A DNA stretch of 20,346 bases from DATGEP01 sp035310125 (GTDB lineage Bacteria > Chloroflexota > Ktedonobacteria > Ktedonobacterales > JADMIN01). Made by a program: the position numbers and the translations under genes. The notes beneath the pieces are model-generated. The model saw only the letters and a list, made by a program, of their open reading frames with translations, did not search any database and was not told the origin of the DNA. Positions 7,464 through 14,739 of this stretch are shown here, one piece after another. Position 1 is the stretch's first letter. The number at the start of each line of letters is the position of its first letter. The stretch is taken from positions 1-20,346 of the forward strand of contig DATGEP010000251.1 of assembly GCA_035310125.1 (NCBI GenBank). Reading direction: 5' to 3'.

Positions 7464-7607
7464 CTCTTTCCGCTTGCGCAATGCCTGGTATCTCTGCAAA
7501 CGCGTTTCGTGGTCGCCAGGCAAGCGCCGGATTACGAGTGGGAGCGCTCGCAGAGCCGCAACTAGCGGGCGACACACTCCGGCCTCCGGCGCCGCACATG
7601 GCAAATA

Positions 7608-7625
7608 GCCCGCACCTGCGCGGGC
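7608..7625 (+). terminator. Hairpin just upstream of the start codon, attenuator-like
   Basis: GCCCGC (7608-7613) and GCGGGC (7620-7625) form a 6-bp GC stem around ACCTGC, followed by ATTCTT. It ends 11 bases before the AGGAAGGA ribosome binding site. The position suggests attenuation or control of translation, but the T-tract is weak. Confidence 0.4.
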
Positions 7626-7650
7626 ATTCTTAGCAGGAAGGAACAATAGC

Positions 7651-9111
7651 ATGGCACGAGCACCTCAGATGAGCGGGCCGGGAACCGGCGTTTTCATGAG
7701 CGATCCGAGCGCGGACGCCGCGGCCCTCGCGAACATGCCCATCTCAACCACCGAGCCGATGGACAAGGACAAGGTGCTGCCTCTGCCCGGATGGCTGAAA
7801 AAAGCCTACTTCATCTTCCCTGTGGTGCTCTATGTACCCGATGCGATCTTCAATTTTTATGTCTACTCCGATGGTGCCAGTATCAAGAATCCGAACCCGG
7901 TGATCCAGGTTGGGCAAATTGCCTTGTGGGCGTTCCTTTCCATCGGCGTCGTCGGCATGGCCTACTTGCTGTCTGTGCTCGCGCCGTGGCACTGGGGCCA
8001 GGGACACCGCATCCAGGCATTCTTCTGCGCCCTTGGCGTCGTCATCGCCACTGCCATCACCACCTGGAACAGTCTGGCGTACCGCAGCACCGGCTTCTCC
8101 GAGTTTCCCACTGACCGGTGGGCGTATGGCATCTGGCCACAGCTGCAAGCGAGCAGTGTCAGTTTGACCATGGTCCTTGTCGCGATTGCCCCGCCCTTCT
8201 GGGGTCTCTTCTGGGCCATCGTGCAGCCAACGGAAACGGGCCGCAGCCTGCGCCAGCTCCAGGAATCTCACGCCGAACGGCTGCTGCGCATGCAGCAGGA
8301 AGCCGAGCTGAAGCGCATCAAGGCGGAAACCAACGCCAAGATCCGCGAGGCCCAACTGCGTGGCATGGCGCAGACCGCCGCCGCTGCCCGCGACCAGGCG
8401 AAGACGCTGCTCACTCAGAAGAGGGACACCCAGGCGCCCGCCTCAACCACCGTCACACCCGCCGCGTCGCCCGCTGGCGACACAGACCCCGAGCTACCCG
8501 CCGCTGCCACATTGACGCACGACGAAACCGACGCCAGCTCCGCGCCAAACGTGCTCCAGCTTCACAACCTCGCGCCGATGCCGCTGCGCACTCCCGCCGC
8601 TGGCCGCGACGCCTCTGCCATGTACAATCACGCTGCCACGTCGCCAGCCGCGCACGCTGCCCCGGCAATGAACGCCCAGGCCGCCACCGCGCAGTCCGCG
8701 CTCTTCAACCATTCGGACGTGAGTGGTACGGCGGGCCGGCCCGCCAGCGACGCCGTGACAATGATGCCACAGCGCACACCGCCGATGATCGGCAGGGGCA
8801 TCCAGGCGTTCTTTCCCGCCCAAGAAGATGAGCCAGACGGCATGACCGGCACCACCGGCCCACGACCCGCCGTGCGCCGTCCCGGAGATTCTGGCATGCT
8901 GCGCCTGCTCAACGAAGGCGGCCTCGGTCGTATCGAAAACGCCATGCAAGAAGCCGCGCGGGAGCTCAATCCAACCGGCGTCAAATCCAAAGCTGTCCCG
9001 GCGCGCGAGCTGGTCGCCCGCGTCGCGGAGAAGCTCGGCGTGGACGAAGCCGCCGCCCGCTCAGCGATCCAGCGCGTTCGCGACGCACAGAAGGCCCGGC
9101 GCGGCCAGTAG
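7651..9111 (+). CDS. Orphan membrane protein: four membrane segments, coiled coil, disordered linker, C-terminal helical domain
   Basis: I do not recognise this 486-residue protein. Residues 1-50 are soluble. Four hydrophobic segments follow at about 52-72, 88-110, 121-139 and 168-191, the last rich in Trp/Phe (PPFWGLFWAI). Residues 197-257 are charged and heptad-like (QLQESHAERLLRMQQEAELK), a likely cytoplasmic coiled coil. Residues 258-425 are Ala/Pro/Thr-rich and probably disordered, with several short MP/MMPQ/MPLR-like patches. The last 55 residues are helical and ordered (ARELVARVAEKLGVDEAAAR), possibly a small three-helix or winged-helix fold. The ATG at 7651 has AGGAAGGA about 8 bases upstream. 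The gene stands alone: non-coding DNA upstream, a strong terminator downstream. An anchored scaffold or a membrane-tethered regulator are both possible; this is speculation. Confidence 0.88.
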   Translation: MARAPQMSGPGTGVFMSDPSADAAALANMPISTTEPMDKDKVLPLPGWLKKAYFIFPVVLYVPDAIFNFYVYSDGASIKNPNPVIQVGQIALWAFLSIGVVGMAYLLSVLAPWHWGQGHRIQAFFCALGVVIATAITTWNSLAYRSTGFSEFPTDRWAYGIWPQLQASSVSLTMVLVAIAPPFWGLFWAIVQPTETGRSLRQLQESHAERLLRMQQEAELKRIKAETNAKIREAQLRGMAQTAAAARDQAKTLLTQKRDTQAPASTTVTPAASPAGDTDPELPAAATLTHDETDASSAPNVLQLHNLAPMPLRTPAAGRDASAMYNHAATSPAAHAAPAMNAQAATAQSALFNHSDVSGTAGRPASDAVTMMPQRTPPMIGRGIQAFFPAQEDEPDGMTGTTGPRPAVRRPGDSGMLRLLNEGGLGRIENAMQEAARELNPTGVKSKAVPARELVARVAEKLGVDEAAARSAIQRVRDAQKARRGQ

Positions 9112-9141
9112 CCATTCGCGCCACCGTCTCGCATTCGCGGT

Positions 9142-9169
9142 ATGCCCCGGCTCGTTCTGGCCGGGGCAT
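9142..9169. terminator. Strong bidirectional terminator between convergent genes
   Basis: ATGCCCCGGC (9142-9151) pairs perfectly with GCCGGGGCAT (9160-9169) around an 8-base loop, a 10-bp GC-rich stem. It lies between the stop at 9111 and the end of the ABC gene at 9187. The flanking Ts are few, but stem strength and position make a shared terminator likely. Confidence 0.8.
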
Positions 9170-9186
9170 TCGTTATGTGAATACCG

Positions 9187-11079
9187 CTATACATCAGCGG
9201 CGAGCGGGGCCAGCGAATTGGCGAGCGCCCGAGTAGCTTCAGACACCTGGAAGTCGCGGGTGTAGAGACGAGCATAGAGGCCATCGAGGGCAAGAAGCTG
9301 CGTATGGGTGCCACGCTCGACGATGGCGCCATCATCAAGGACAAGAATAAGATCGGCACGCTCGATGGTGGTGAGCCGGTGCGCGACGACAAGGGTGGTG
9401 CGGCCACGCATGAGGCGGTTGAGGGCGTCTTGCACGAGGGCTTCGGAGGCGTTGTCGAGGGAAGCGGTAGCTTCATCCAGCAGCAGGATGCGCGGATCGC
9501 GCAGCAGCGCGCGGGCGATGGCGACGCGCTGGCGCTGTCCGGCGGACAGCTTGACACCGCGCTCGCCGACGATGGTGCGCAGACCATCCGGCAGCTGCTC
9601 GATGAAGCCCCAGGCGTTGGCGGCAACGGCAGCGGCGTAGACATCCTCCTCCAAAGCATCCAGCCGCCCGTAGCGGATGTTTTCGAGGATGGAGCCGCCA
9701 AAGAGCACCGGCTCCTGGGGAACGATGGCAAGCTGCTCCCGGACAGATCGCAGGCTGGCGGCGCGGATATCTATCCCATCGAGGAGAATGGCGCCGGCAT
9801 CAAGCTCGTAGAGGCGCAGAAGCAGGCTGAGGATAGTAGTCTTGCCGGCGCCACTTGGTCCGACGAGGGCAACCACCTGACCGGCATCAGCGGTAAAGGT
9901 GACGTCGCGCAAGACGGTGGGGCGCGCCTGCTGTGACTCGATGGCGCCGGTGCCGTCATCGGTGGGAGCGGGATAGGTGAAGGAGACGTGCTCGAAAGCG
10001 ACCCGACCCCGGATAGGTGGCAGCGCGGGCAGGGATGTTTCGGCGAGCGCCGGCTCAATCGGCGCGTCCAGCAGGTCAAAGACGCGCTCGGCGGCGGCCA
10101 GCGCCGCCTGGATCTGGGAGTACAGGTTTGCGATGGCGGTGAGAGGGCCGATAACGAGGAAGAGGTAGAAGATAAAGGCGATGAGATCGCCAGCGGTCAG
10201 GCGCCCGGCAACCACTTCGCGCCCGCCAAACCAGATGACGATGATAACGGACGTGAAACCGATGAAACCGGCGAGTGGCCCCAGCAGGGATTGCGCGGCG
10301 GCGCGACGAAGCGCTTCGCGCAGCGACCCGCGCATGCGGTCGGTAAAGCGCTCGGTCTCATGGTCTTCGCGAGTAAAAGCTTTGACGACACGCGGGGCGG
10401 AGAGCGCTTCTTCGAGGACGATGCCAGCATCACCCAATCCACGCTGGACTCCATGCGTGGTGCGACGGATGCGGCGGCCCAGCAGTGCGGAAGAGATGGC
10501 GGCGACGGGTGCGACGACGAGGGCAACCAGGGTGATGCGCCAGTTGATTGCGAAGGCGATAGCGACGCTGCCGAAGAGCACGACGACCTGCGAGGCGATG
10601 GGCAGGATGTTGCCGGTGAGCGAGGTTTGCAGCAGCGTGACATCGTTGGTGACGCGGCTCATTAGCTCGCCTGTGCGGCGCGAATCGTAGAAGCTGAGCG
10701 GGAGGCGTTGGAGGTGGCGGAAGAGCATTGTGCGCAGGTCAAATGAGATCCGCTCGCCGATGGCAGTGACGAGATAGCCTTCAAGGGCGCTGACGACCGC
10801 CTGAATGACGAACACGATAAAGAGCAGCTCGACAATACCGTTGAGGAGCCGCTCATCACGCTGAACGAGGATGGTGTTGAGGAGCGTACGGAGGACGAGG
10901 GGAAAGATCAGCCCCATCCCGTTGGAGAGAATGAGCAGCAGGGCGGCAATGGACAGTCGGCCGGTATACGGACGCAGCAGTCCCGCGACACGGCGGAAGG
11001 GAATGCGACGCTCGCGGGAGCGCTCAGATGCGGCTGTAGGGGTGTCTGGGGCTGCCGGGATGGTGCTGTCTTCCATCAT
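9187..11079 (-). CDS. ABC exporter, membrane domain fused to ATPase (ABCB/MsbA/LmrA-like half-transporter)
   Basis: A 630-residue half-transporter expected to work as a dimer in the inner membrane. The N-terminal 340 or so residues form the six-helix type I exporter domain, starting after a soluble tail (MEDSTIPAAPDTPTAASERSRER) and including SFYDSRRTGELMSRVTNDV. The ATPase carries Walker A GPSGAGKT at about 405-412, the Q-loop in IVPQEPVLFGGSILENIRYG, signature LSAGQRQR (Ala for the second Gly) near 508, Walker B ILLLDEATASLD near 531, and the switch His in VVAHRLTTIERAD. All catalytic residues are present. I chose the ATG at 11079 (second of a tandem ATG pair counted from downstream) because AAGGA lies about 10 bases upstream; a GTG at 11106 has no such support. 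Substrate could be a lipid, drug or peptide. It lies 138 bases downstream of the methyltransferase gene on the same strand. Confidence 0.95.
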   Translation of the reverse strand: MMEDSTIPAAPDTPTAASERSRERRIPFRRVAGLLRPYTGRLSIAALLLILSNGMGLIFPLVLRTLLNTILVQRDERLLNGIVELLFIVFVIQAVVSALEGYLVTAIGERISFDLRTMLFRHLQRLPLSFYDSRRTGELMSRVTNDVTLLQTSLTGNILPIASQVVVLFGSVAIAFAINWRITLVALVVAPVAAISSALLGRRIRRTTHGVQRGLGDAGIVLEEALSAPRVVKAFTREDHETERFTDRMRGSLREALRRAAAQSLLGPLAGFIGFTSVIIVIWFGGREVVAGRLTAGDLIAFIFYLFLVIGPLTAIANLYSQIQAALAAAERVFDLLDAPIEPALAETSLPALPPIRGRVAFEHVSFTYPAPTDDGTGAIESQQARPTVLRDVTFTADAGQVVALVGPSGAGKTTILSLLLRLYELDAGAILLDGIDIRAASLRSVREQLAIVPQEPVLFGGSILENIRYGRLDALEEDVYAAAVAANAWGFIEQLPDGLRTIVGERGVKLSAGQRQRVAIARALLRDPRILLLDEATASLDNASEALVQDALNRLMRGRTTLVVAHRLTTIERADLILVLDDGAIVERGTHTQLLALDGLYARLYTRDFQVSEATRALANSLAPLAADV

Positions 11080-11124
11080 GGGTCGTATGTCCTTCGCCGG
11101 ATACACGGCTCACTGCGAGCCTAT

Positions 11125-11142
11125 CGGTACTACGGAATACCG
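11125..11142. repeat. Small inverted repeat upstream of the ABC gene
   Basis: CGGTA (11125-11129) and TACCG (11138-11142) flank 8 bases, some 45 bases upstream of the ABC start codon. It may be an operator in the promoter of the ABC gene. The arms are short, so it could be chance. Confidence 0.25.
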
Positions 11143-11217
11143 CGCCGGCAAGTTGTCGCGCATCTGCTCGTGACATGGCGCAGTGGTGCGGTGATTGTGC
11201 TGGGGCAATAATAGATA

Positions 11218-11739
11218 CTATATGCTCAGTGCGGCGTACATATCGTTGTGGCGGCCACCGCCGCGCGTGGCAAGGAGCCGCGTCGTAGCAAATCCCGCGC
11301 GGCGCGCGAGCGTTTCCCAGGTGGCGTAGGAGAATGGATACGGAACCCAGGGATTGCCGCGATCGGTATTGTATTCGACGATCACAAGGCGCCCGCCTGG
11401 CTTGAGATAGCCGCGCACGAGGCGCAACACGCCCTCTTTGTCGCGCTGGAAGTGGAGCGAGTTGGCCATGACGATACCATCCAGCGGAGGCAGATCGAGC
11501 GGACCGGTGAAGTCAGCGGCCCGGTAGTGGACGTCAACATCAGGGAAGCCGGCTCGCATGGCGCGCTCCTGATCGCGCAGCGCGCCGCGATCCTTATCCA
11601 CGGAATAGATAGTGCCGCCGGGACCGAGCAGATCGGCCAGGGCAAGCGTGAAAGCGCCCCAGCCGGAGCCGAGATCAGCCCAGACACCGGGACCGGAAAT
11701 GCCATCGCGGATGAGGTGAACGTGGTCGTCGTGGTTCAT
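11218..11739 (-). CDS. Class I SAM-dependent methyltransferase
   Basis: A 173-residue cytoplasmic protein with the Rossmann-like methyltransferase fold. Motif I is WADLGSGWGAFTLAL (D22-L-G-S-G-W-G28), the SAM-ribose acidic residue is D48 in GTIYSVDKD, the next strand is DVHYRAADF, the strand-4 region is LDGIVMANSLHF, and LKPGGRLVIVEY marks the post-motif. It is short, with no added substrate-binding domain, so the target (small molecule or protein) is not predictable. I chose the ATG at 11739 because GGAG lies 6 bases upstream; the frame is open further to a GTG/ATG near 11751-11817, but those starts lack a ribosome binding site. It lies 58 bases downstream of the LuxR-type regulator gene on the same strand. 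Confidence 0.88.
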   Translation of the reverse strand: MNHDDHVHLIRDGISGPGVWADLGSGWGAFTLALADLLGPGGTIYSVDKDRGALRDQERAMRAGFPDVDVHYRAADFTGPLDLPPLDGIVMANSLHFQRDKEGVLRLVRGYLKPGGRLVIVEYNTDRGNPWVPYPFSYATWETLARRAGFATTRLLATRGGGRHNDMYAALSI

Positions 11740-11797
11740 AGCGCTCTCCATCGGAGCGATACTGGAAGCTGTTTCGTGCCCTGCCACAAAAAGGCGG

Positions 11798-12508
11798 CTA
11801 AAGAATGAGCAAGCCACGGCGAGCGGCCAGCGTGACGGCTTCGGTGCGACTGGCGGCGCCGAGCTTCATCATAATGGCGGAAACATGGAACTTGGCGGTG
11901 TGCTCGCTAATGCGCAGGCGTTGGGCAATCAGCTTGTTCGGTAGCCCCTGCGCAAGAAGCTGAAGGACTTCAAGCTCACGAGCGGTCAGGGTTTCGTCGG
12001 CGACGGAGAGCCGCGCGGCGGGAACGAGTCCGCGTTCAGCCGGCGCCAGGAGGTCGCCGGCAAGACGGCGATCCAGCGTGATGAGGCCGCCTGCTACCGC
12101 GATGAGAGCGGCGACAATCTCTTCGGGAGTAGCGTCGCGGCGCAGTATGCCAAACGCGAGGTTGTGCTCTTCAGCGACGCGCGGTATGGTGGTGAGGAGC
12201 CGCGAGGCATCGTCGCCGGTGTTGCGCGAAGGCGCAAGCTGTGCCGGCCCAATAACGACAACACCACCCCGTGGACGCAGCGCGGCCAGCCAATCGGTGA
12301 GGGCCTCCGCATCGGAGAAGCCATCGAGATCGGCAAGCAGCACGTCGAGTCCGGCGGCGCTCTCCTCCGGGGAGAGCGCCGCAATGGCAGCGGACGGTAC
12401 GGCATCGGGCGCGGCCTGGCCGATGACACGCCAGTCGGGTTGCTCGCGAAGGAGCGCGGCGAGACCAGCGCGGACGGCGGGATAGGCGGCGAGGATGTAT
12501 ACGTGCAT
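11798..12508 (-). CDS. NarL/LuxR-type transcription factor with degenerate receiver domain
   Basis: A 236-residue protein. The C-terminal 62 residues are a clear LuxR helix-turn-helix (LTARELEVLQLLAQGLPNKL then IAQRLRISEHTAKFHVSAIM). The N-terminal domain follows the response-regulator layout (HVYILAAYPAVRAGLAALL, then DVLLADLDGF with D60 at the phospho-acceptor place). The acidic pair that binds Mg2+ after strand 1 is missing: AAYP replaces the usual DDHP. The conserved Lys after strand 5 is Arg in FGILRRDATPEEIVAAL. It may therefore respond without ordinary phosphorylation. The ATG at 12508 has CGGAG 5 bases upstream. No histidine kinase is in the window. It follows the two protease genes on the same strand and precedes the methyltransferase gene, so it may report on or control that cluster. 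Confidence 0.9.
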   Translation of the reverse strand: MHVYILAAYPAVRAGLAALLREQPDWRVIGQAAPDAVPSAAIAALSPEESAAGLDVLLADLDGFSDAEALTDWLAALRPRGGVVVIGPAQLAPSRNTGDDASRLLTTIPRVAEEHNLAFGILRRDATPEEIVAALIAVAGGLITLDRRLAGDLLAPAERGLVPAARLSVADETLTARELEVLQLLAQGLPNKLIAQRLRISEHTAKFHVSAIMMKLGAASRTEAVTLAARRGLLIL

Positions 12509-12573
12509 AGACACTCCGGTGCGGACGGACCTCACTCCCAGCCCTCCAGCTAGCTCTTACCCGCGCGCCGGAG

Positions 12574-12592
12574 GGGCGTCCACCGGATGCCC
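12574..12592. repeat. GC-rich palindrome related to the one at 2349-2365
   Basis: GGGCGTCC-ACC-GGATGCCC pairs along 8 positions with one mismatch (G-T). It lies between the protease and LuxR-type genes. Its shared core with 2349-2365 suggests members of one repeat family. Confidence 0.45.
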
Positions 12593-12603
12593 AGCGGTAC
12601 GGA

Positions 12604-12624
12604 AGTGAGGCGGCATCCCTCACT
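12604..12624. terminator. Hairpin downstream of the second protease gene
   Basis: AGTGAGG (12604-12610) pairs perfectly with CCTCACT (12618-12624) around a 7-base loop. It lies 37 bases past the stop of the leftward protease gene and before the LuxR-type gene. It may partly end transcription between them. No T-run follows in the leftward direction. Confidence 0.4.
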
Positions 12625-12660
12625 CTACCTCATGGATCGAGCAACGGATGCCGCAACACA

Positions 12661-13713
12661 TCACGCGGCGGCCTGTACGGCGGGCGTAAGCGTGATGGTG
12701 ACGCGCTCGCCACCGCGCAAGATCGCCAGCGTACGCGGCAGGTCGGTGCCCGCATGGCGCAAGACACGCGGCAGCAGCCGGGCATCCGGGATAGCGACAC
12801 CATCCACGGCGAGCAGCACGTCGCCGACGAGTAACCCGGCGGCTTCGGCAGCGCCGCCCGTTTCGACGCCCGCGATGAGCACGGCGGTCTCCTGGGCGAT
12901 GCTATGGCGCTGGCGCAGCGTCTCCGGCAGCGGCGCGGTCAGGATTTCGACGCCAAGATAGAGTGGCGGCGTGGCGGCGTGGCTAGCCTCAGCCAGGAAC
13001 GCCTGCACCGTGCGACTGGGAATGGCGAAGGCAAGCCCACCGCCGATCATGGCGTTGATGCCCACGACGCGGCCCTGCGAATCCGCCAGGGGTCCGCCGG
13101 AATTGCCGGGATACAGCCGCAGGTCGGCCTGAATGAGGTCCATTTCGCGGAAGCGCGGCCAGCCCCGCCCGCCGCGCCCGTCGCCAGGACCGCGATCCGG
13201 CGATTTCGCCGGATCAACCGGCTCGACGTTGACATCAGGATCGGCGGGGGCACGAGCGGCGACAACGCCAACGGTGACAGCGCCCTCTCGGCCAAAAGGA
13301 TTGCCGACGGCCAGCACCAGCTCCCCCACGCGCAGCGCGGACGAATCGCCAGCTTCGACGGGTCGCAATCCCGCAGCGGAGACATGTAGGGCCGCGAGAT
13401 CGTGCTCGGGGTCAATGGCAAGCAGCTCGGCCTTCAGGTGGCGCCCATCGGCATGCTTGACAGTCAGATCCGCATTGCCGGCGGCACGAACGACATGCGC
13501 ATTGGTGATGATGGTCATCACCTCCGGCTCCGCTGCTCCGCTCGCGCCGCCGCTGGCGTCTCCCTGTGGCGTGAGCGCCACGGAAGCCGGCCAGATGACA
13601 CCGGAGCCGATGCCGTTGCGGCCGGCATGCACCTGAACGACGCTCTCACGGAGCCTGGCGGCGAGTGTCGCGAGGTCATCGGCGATGGGAATTGAAGATA
13701 GAGGTATGGTCAT
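12661..13713 (-). CDS. Trypsin-like serine protease with C-terminal PDZ domain (HtrA/S1C-like), no visible export signal
   Basis: A 350-residue protein. The S1C catalytic triad is readable: H73 in IITNAHVV, D105 in DPEHDLAALH, S205 in LYPGNSGGPL. A PDZ domain follows (about 250-345: AGVETGGAAEAAGLLVGDVLLAVDG). Two insertions rich in Gly/Ala/Pro/Asp (about 50-64 and 155-185) interrupt the protease fold. HtrA proteins of this build are usually exported or membrane-anchored, but the N-terminus here (MTIPLSSIPIADDLATLAAR) has neither a signal peptide nor a membrane helix, so it probably acts in the cytoplasm unless the true start differs. The ribosome binding site is weak. It lies 23 bases downstream of a second, related protease gene, so the pair are very likely co-transcribed and may work together. 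Confidence 0.9.
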   Translation of the reverse strand: MTIPLSSIPIADDLATLAARLRESVVQVHAGRNGIGSGVIWPASVALTPQGDASGGASGAAEPEVMTIITNAHVVRAAGNADLTVKHADGRHLKAELLAIDPEHDLAALHVSAAGLRPVEAGDSSALRVGELVLAVGNPFGREGAVTVGVVAARAPADPDVNVEPVDPAKSPDRGPGDGRGGRGWPRFREMDLIQADLRLYPGNSGGPLADSQGRVVGINAMIGGGLAFAIPSRTVQAFLAEASHAATPPLYLGVEILTAPLPETLRQRHSIAQETAVLIAGVETGGAAEAAGLLVGDVLLAVDGVAIPDARLLPRVLRHAGTDLPRTLAILRGGERVTITLTPAVQAAA

Positions 13714-13736
13714 GGTTGCTACTCGCTTTATCGAAG

Positions 13737-14708
13737 TTATGGACGTTCGCCAACAGTGACGGTCAGGTCTTTCGGCTCGCCGCCGCGTAGAATCTTGACG
13801 GGCAAGGCTTTACCGAGTGTGTCGGTGCCAAGCTGGGCACGCAAGGTATCAGCATCCGTGACGGACTGACCACTGATGGTGAGAAGCTGGTCACCGATGA
13901 GGAGGCCGGCCTGCTCGGCGGGGCTGCCAGATTCGACGGTGACGATGAGGAGCGCGGCATCCTGGCTGACACCAGCCTTCTGCGCGAGGGCGGCGGCAAG
14001 CGGGACCTGCTGCGTGCCAACGCCAAAGTAGCCACGCCGCACGCGCCCATGCGTGAGCAAGGTATTGGCGACGCGGCGGAGGGTTACGACGGGGATAGCG
14101 GCGCTGTTCTGCCGGGTGAGGTGCGAGCTGTTGAGACCGACGACACGCCCGGCGAGGTCCACCAGCGGGCCACCGGAGAAGCCAGGATAGAGCGTGACGT
14201 CAGGATAGATGACGCCCTCGATCTCGCCACCCTGCCAGGAGCGGCGCGGCCCATCAAGCGAGCTGACAGCGCCGAAGCTGACGCGGGGGCCATCGTTGCC
14301 GGGCCGGCCAACAGCCAGGACGAGGTTGCCGGGGCGCAAGCCCTCAGCGGTCTCGGCGGGCACGATATCGGCGCCCAGATCGCCGCTTGGCAGGCGCAGC
14401 GCGGCCAGATCCGTACCAGGGTCGCGACCAATGAGCTGCGCTTTAACTTCGCGCTTGTCGGGCAGAATCACGGTGATATCGTCCTCGCGCTCGACGACAT
14501 GATCGGCGGTGAGGACAATCGTTTCGCTATCAGTCTTCCAGAGGATGCCCGTGGCGGTCTGGCGCGGGCGAGCTGCGACGGTGACAATAGACCGGGACAC
14601 GCGCGCGACGACATCCGCGAGCTGCTCAGAGAAAGCGCTGAGTGTGCCAGGGGCAGCGGGTGTTGGGGTGGGTGTGGTAGGTGTGGTAGGTGTGGTAGGT
14701 GTGGTCAT
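13737..14708 (-). CDS. Trypsin-like serine protease with PDZ domain (HtrA/S1C-like), first of a tandem pair
   Basis: A 323-residue protein starting with a TTP repeat (residues 2-18), then a helix (LSAFSEQLADVVARVSRS) like the N-terminal helix of HtrA proteases. The triad is H70 in VLTADHVV, D100 in GRDPGTDLAAL and S178 in LYPGFSGGPL, where Phe replaces the usual Asn of GNSGG. The PDZ domain spans about 225-323 (VESGSPAEQAGLLIGDQLLT). No signal peptide or membrane segment is visible. The ATG at 14708 has AGGAG about 10 bases upstream. It is the first gene of the leftward run of five genes and shares the divergent region with the orphan gene at 15016. It has the same domain order as its neighbour but clearly diverged sequence, so the duplication, if that is what it is, is old. 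Confidence 0.9.
   Translation of the reverse strand: MTTPTTPTTPTTPTPTPAAPGTLSAFSEQLADVVARVSRSIVTVAARPRQTATGILWKTDSETIVLTADHVVEREDDITVILPDKREVKAQLIGRDPGTDLAALRLPSGDLGADIVPAETAEGLRPGNLVLAVGRPGNDGPRVSFGAVSSLDGPRRSWQGGEIEGVIYPDVTLYPGFSGGPLVDLAGRVVGLNSSHLTRQNSAAIPVVTLRRVANTLLTHGRVRRGYFGVGTQQVPLAAALAQKAGVSQDAALLIVTVESGSPAEQAGLLIGDQLLTISGQSVTDADTLRAQLGTDTLGKALPVKILRGGEPKDLTVTVGERP
14672..14705. repeat. 9-base tandem repeat encoding Thr-Thr-Pro
   Basis: Three perfect units of GTGTGGTAG plus seven bases of a fourth. Read on the minus strand they code for the TTP repeat at the N-terminus of the first protease. The unit length keeps the frame, so copy number can vary without loss of the gene. Confidence 0.8.
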
Positions 14709-14739
14709 GGAAAAGGTTCTCCTGAGCGTGGCGGGGATC

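Larger units (their letters stand above)
6944..7650. other. Non-coding gap of about 700 bases between divergent genes
   Basis: This gap lies between hisS (leftward) and the orphan membrane protein gene (rightward), so it must hold both promoters. Between about 7115 and 7450 even chance open frames are short, unusual for DNA this GC-rich, and base composition is more even than in the genes. Structures seen are a hairpin at 7021-7043 (TGGCG/CGCCA with an inner AGC/GCT), TTGA-nnnnnn-TCAA at 7152-7165, the 10-bp inverted repeat at 7176-7213, and ATAGGA/TCCTAT arms near 7325-7363. I could not match any of it to a known RNA family by eye. A minus-strand TTGAAC followed by GATAAG near 7160-7137 is a weak candidate promoter for hisS. 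Confidence 0.55.

Noticed and set aside
7452..7652. A 66-codon minus-strand frame opposite the start of the orphan membrane protein gene, with GAGGTG upstream of its ATG
   Set aside because: It has no recognisable features, its ATG lies across the start codon of a well-supported gene, and its composition looks like chance.
9988..10665. Long plus-strand open frame antisense to the ABC exporter
   Set aside because: It is a shadow frame, rich in Asp/Glu/Gly/Gln with no fold, opposite a gene with all ABC motifs intact.
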